In this document: positions 6,310 through 6,801 of the stretch, piece after piece
Layout: each line of letters begins with the position of its first letter
How positions within the stretch are numbered: the first letter of the stretch is position 1
Assembly: GCA_013362385.1 (NCBI GenBank)
Contig: JABFWC010000400.1
Coordinates: 1-6,801, forward strand
Length of the DNA stretch: 6,801 nt
Direction: 5' to 3'
From: Pseudarthrobacter sp.
GTDB taxonomy: Bacteria; Actinomycetota; Actinomycetes; Actinomycetales; Micrococcaceae
Made by a program: the position numbers and the translations under genes
The notes under the pieces: generated by a model
The model's database searches: none
Seen by the model: only the letters and a program-made list of their open reading frames with translations
What the model was told of the DNA's origin: nothing

Positions 6310-6801
6310 TGAAGCGCTCCTTCAAGGACCTTGGCTGCGGCGGCATCGGCCAGGCCGATGGCGTAGTGCGCATCCGCCAGCAGTTCGCCGTACTCCACGG
6401 GGACGGCCCCGCGGAGGAGGGAAGCCAGCAGGCGCCACTCCGCGACGTAGCCGTCCTCCACGTCGCGCCGGTAGTGCGTCCACCGCCCGTCCGCGCGTAC
6501 ACGGGTGGCCGCACTGCCGGCGTGCACGAAGGCCGGCGGGAAATCCAACTCGATCCGGTCGTGGGAGGTGGCAATGGACATGCGCCAGAAGGCATCCGGC
6601 CCGTCCAGAACCATCGTGAGCACCAACTGGACCAGGATCCCGCCCGCGCGGTAACCCACCAGGTAGCCGAGGGGCGGGGCGATCCGCGCGTAGACAACCT
6701 CCGGGGCAGCGGGTGCGATATCCCTGACAGCCGGGAGGTCATGGATAGCCAGGCCGGTGAGCAACTGCCGGAGCACCCCGGCCGCCACCGCCGGATCCTC
6801 G
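6306..6801 (-). CDS. Gfo/Idh/MocA-like oxidoreductase, C-terminal part (5' end outside window)
   Basis: The 164 residues in the window run open to the right edge, so the GTG at 6788 is probably internal. They look like the C-terminal alpha/beta domain of Gfo/Idh/MocA dehydrogenases, NAD(P)-dependent enzymes acting on sugars, inositols and keto-sugars. Seen in order from the edge are GLAIHDL (16-22), in the place of the family's Gx..HxxDL helix that carries the catalytic histidine, a beta-sheet region ending IATSHDRIELDFP, and the closing helices GYVAEWRLLASLLRG and HYAIGLADAAAAKVLE. The nucleotide-binding half is not visible, so cofactor use cannot be judged. The stop codon overlaps the start of the next gene (GTGA, 6306-6309), indicating translational coupling and a possible protein partnership. 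Next to a sugar-oxidising flavoprotein, a role on keto-sugars is plausible but is inference. Confidence 0.7.
   Translation of the reverse strand, partial: EDPAVAAGVLRQLLTGLAIHDLPAVRDIAPAAPEVVYARIAPPLGYLVGYRAGGILVQLVLTMVLDGPDAFWRMSIATSHDRIELDFPPAFVHAGSAATRVRADGRWTHYRRDVEDGYVAEWRLLASLLRGAVPVEYGELLADAHYAIGLADAAAAKVLEGALQ
6317..6322 (-). promoter_or_regulatory. Ribosome binding site of the 305-residue gene
   Basis: On the minus strand AAGGAG, inside the end of the upstream gene, is 7 nt before GTG 6309 and 10 nt before ATG 6306. The spacing favours GTG 6309, though the adjacent ATGs cannot be excluded. Confidence 0.6.

Overview
The window is high-GC DNA with strong G/C preference at third codon positions. 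Protein style, gene types and an AT-poor, tightly packed layout all suggest a soil actinobacterium of the Micrococcaceae (Arthrobacter/Pseudarthrobacter-like). That assignment is an inference from composition and family resemblance, since no rRNA or other marker is present. Coding density is very high, and no tRNA, rRNA, mobile element, CRISPR array or long gene-free stretch was seen.

Layout, left to right: (1) the 3' part of a short-chain dehydrogenase (SDR) gene on the + strand, cut by the left edge. Everything after it is on the - strand and reads right to left. (2) A complete SDR (405-1187), convergent with the first, in which the catalytic tyrosine of YxxxK is a histidine. (3) A LysR-type regulator (1258-2214), probably leaderless. 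(4) A flavoprotein of the GMC family (2253-3830) resembling bacterial pyranose 2-oxidase / glycoside 3-oxidase. (5) A 14-helix DHA2-type MFS transporter (3847-5334). (6) A 305-residue protein (5392-6309) that looks like a degenerate relative of Gfo/Idh/MocA oxidoreductases, with an odd 3' tail. (7) The C-terminal part of a Gfo/Idh/MocA-like oxidoreductase (6306-6801), cut by the right edge.

The transporter and flavoprotein genes are 16 bp apart and probably form one transcript starting near position 5430, from a promoter lying inside the 3' tail of the 305-residue gene. The regulator and the complete SDR follow on the same strand with short gaps (38 and 70 bp) and may be partly co-transcribed. 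The two genes at the right edge overlap by 4 bp and are translationally coupled.

Taken together, the content fits a carbohydrate or glycoside catabolic locus: transport of a sugar or glycoside, flavin-dependent oxidation of a ring hydroxyl to a keto-sugar, and NAD(P)-dependent Gfo/Idh and SDR steps acting on keto or hydroxy intermediates, under LysR control. The substrate cannot be read from the sequence. The most notable points are the Tyr-to-His change in the SDR, the apparent pseudo-oxidoreductase paired with a Gfo/Idh protein, and that protein's 3' tail, where codon use collapses and a one-base change in a G run would create an earlier stop.
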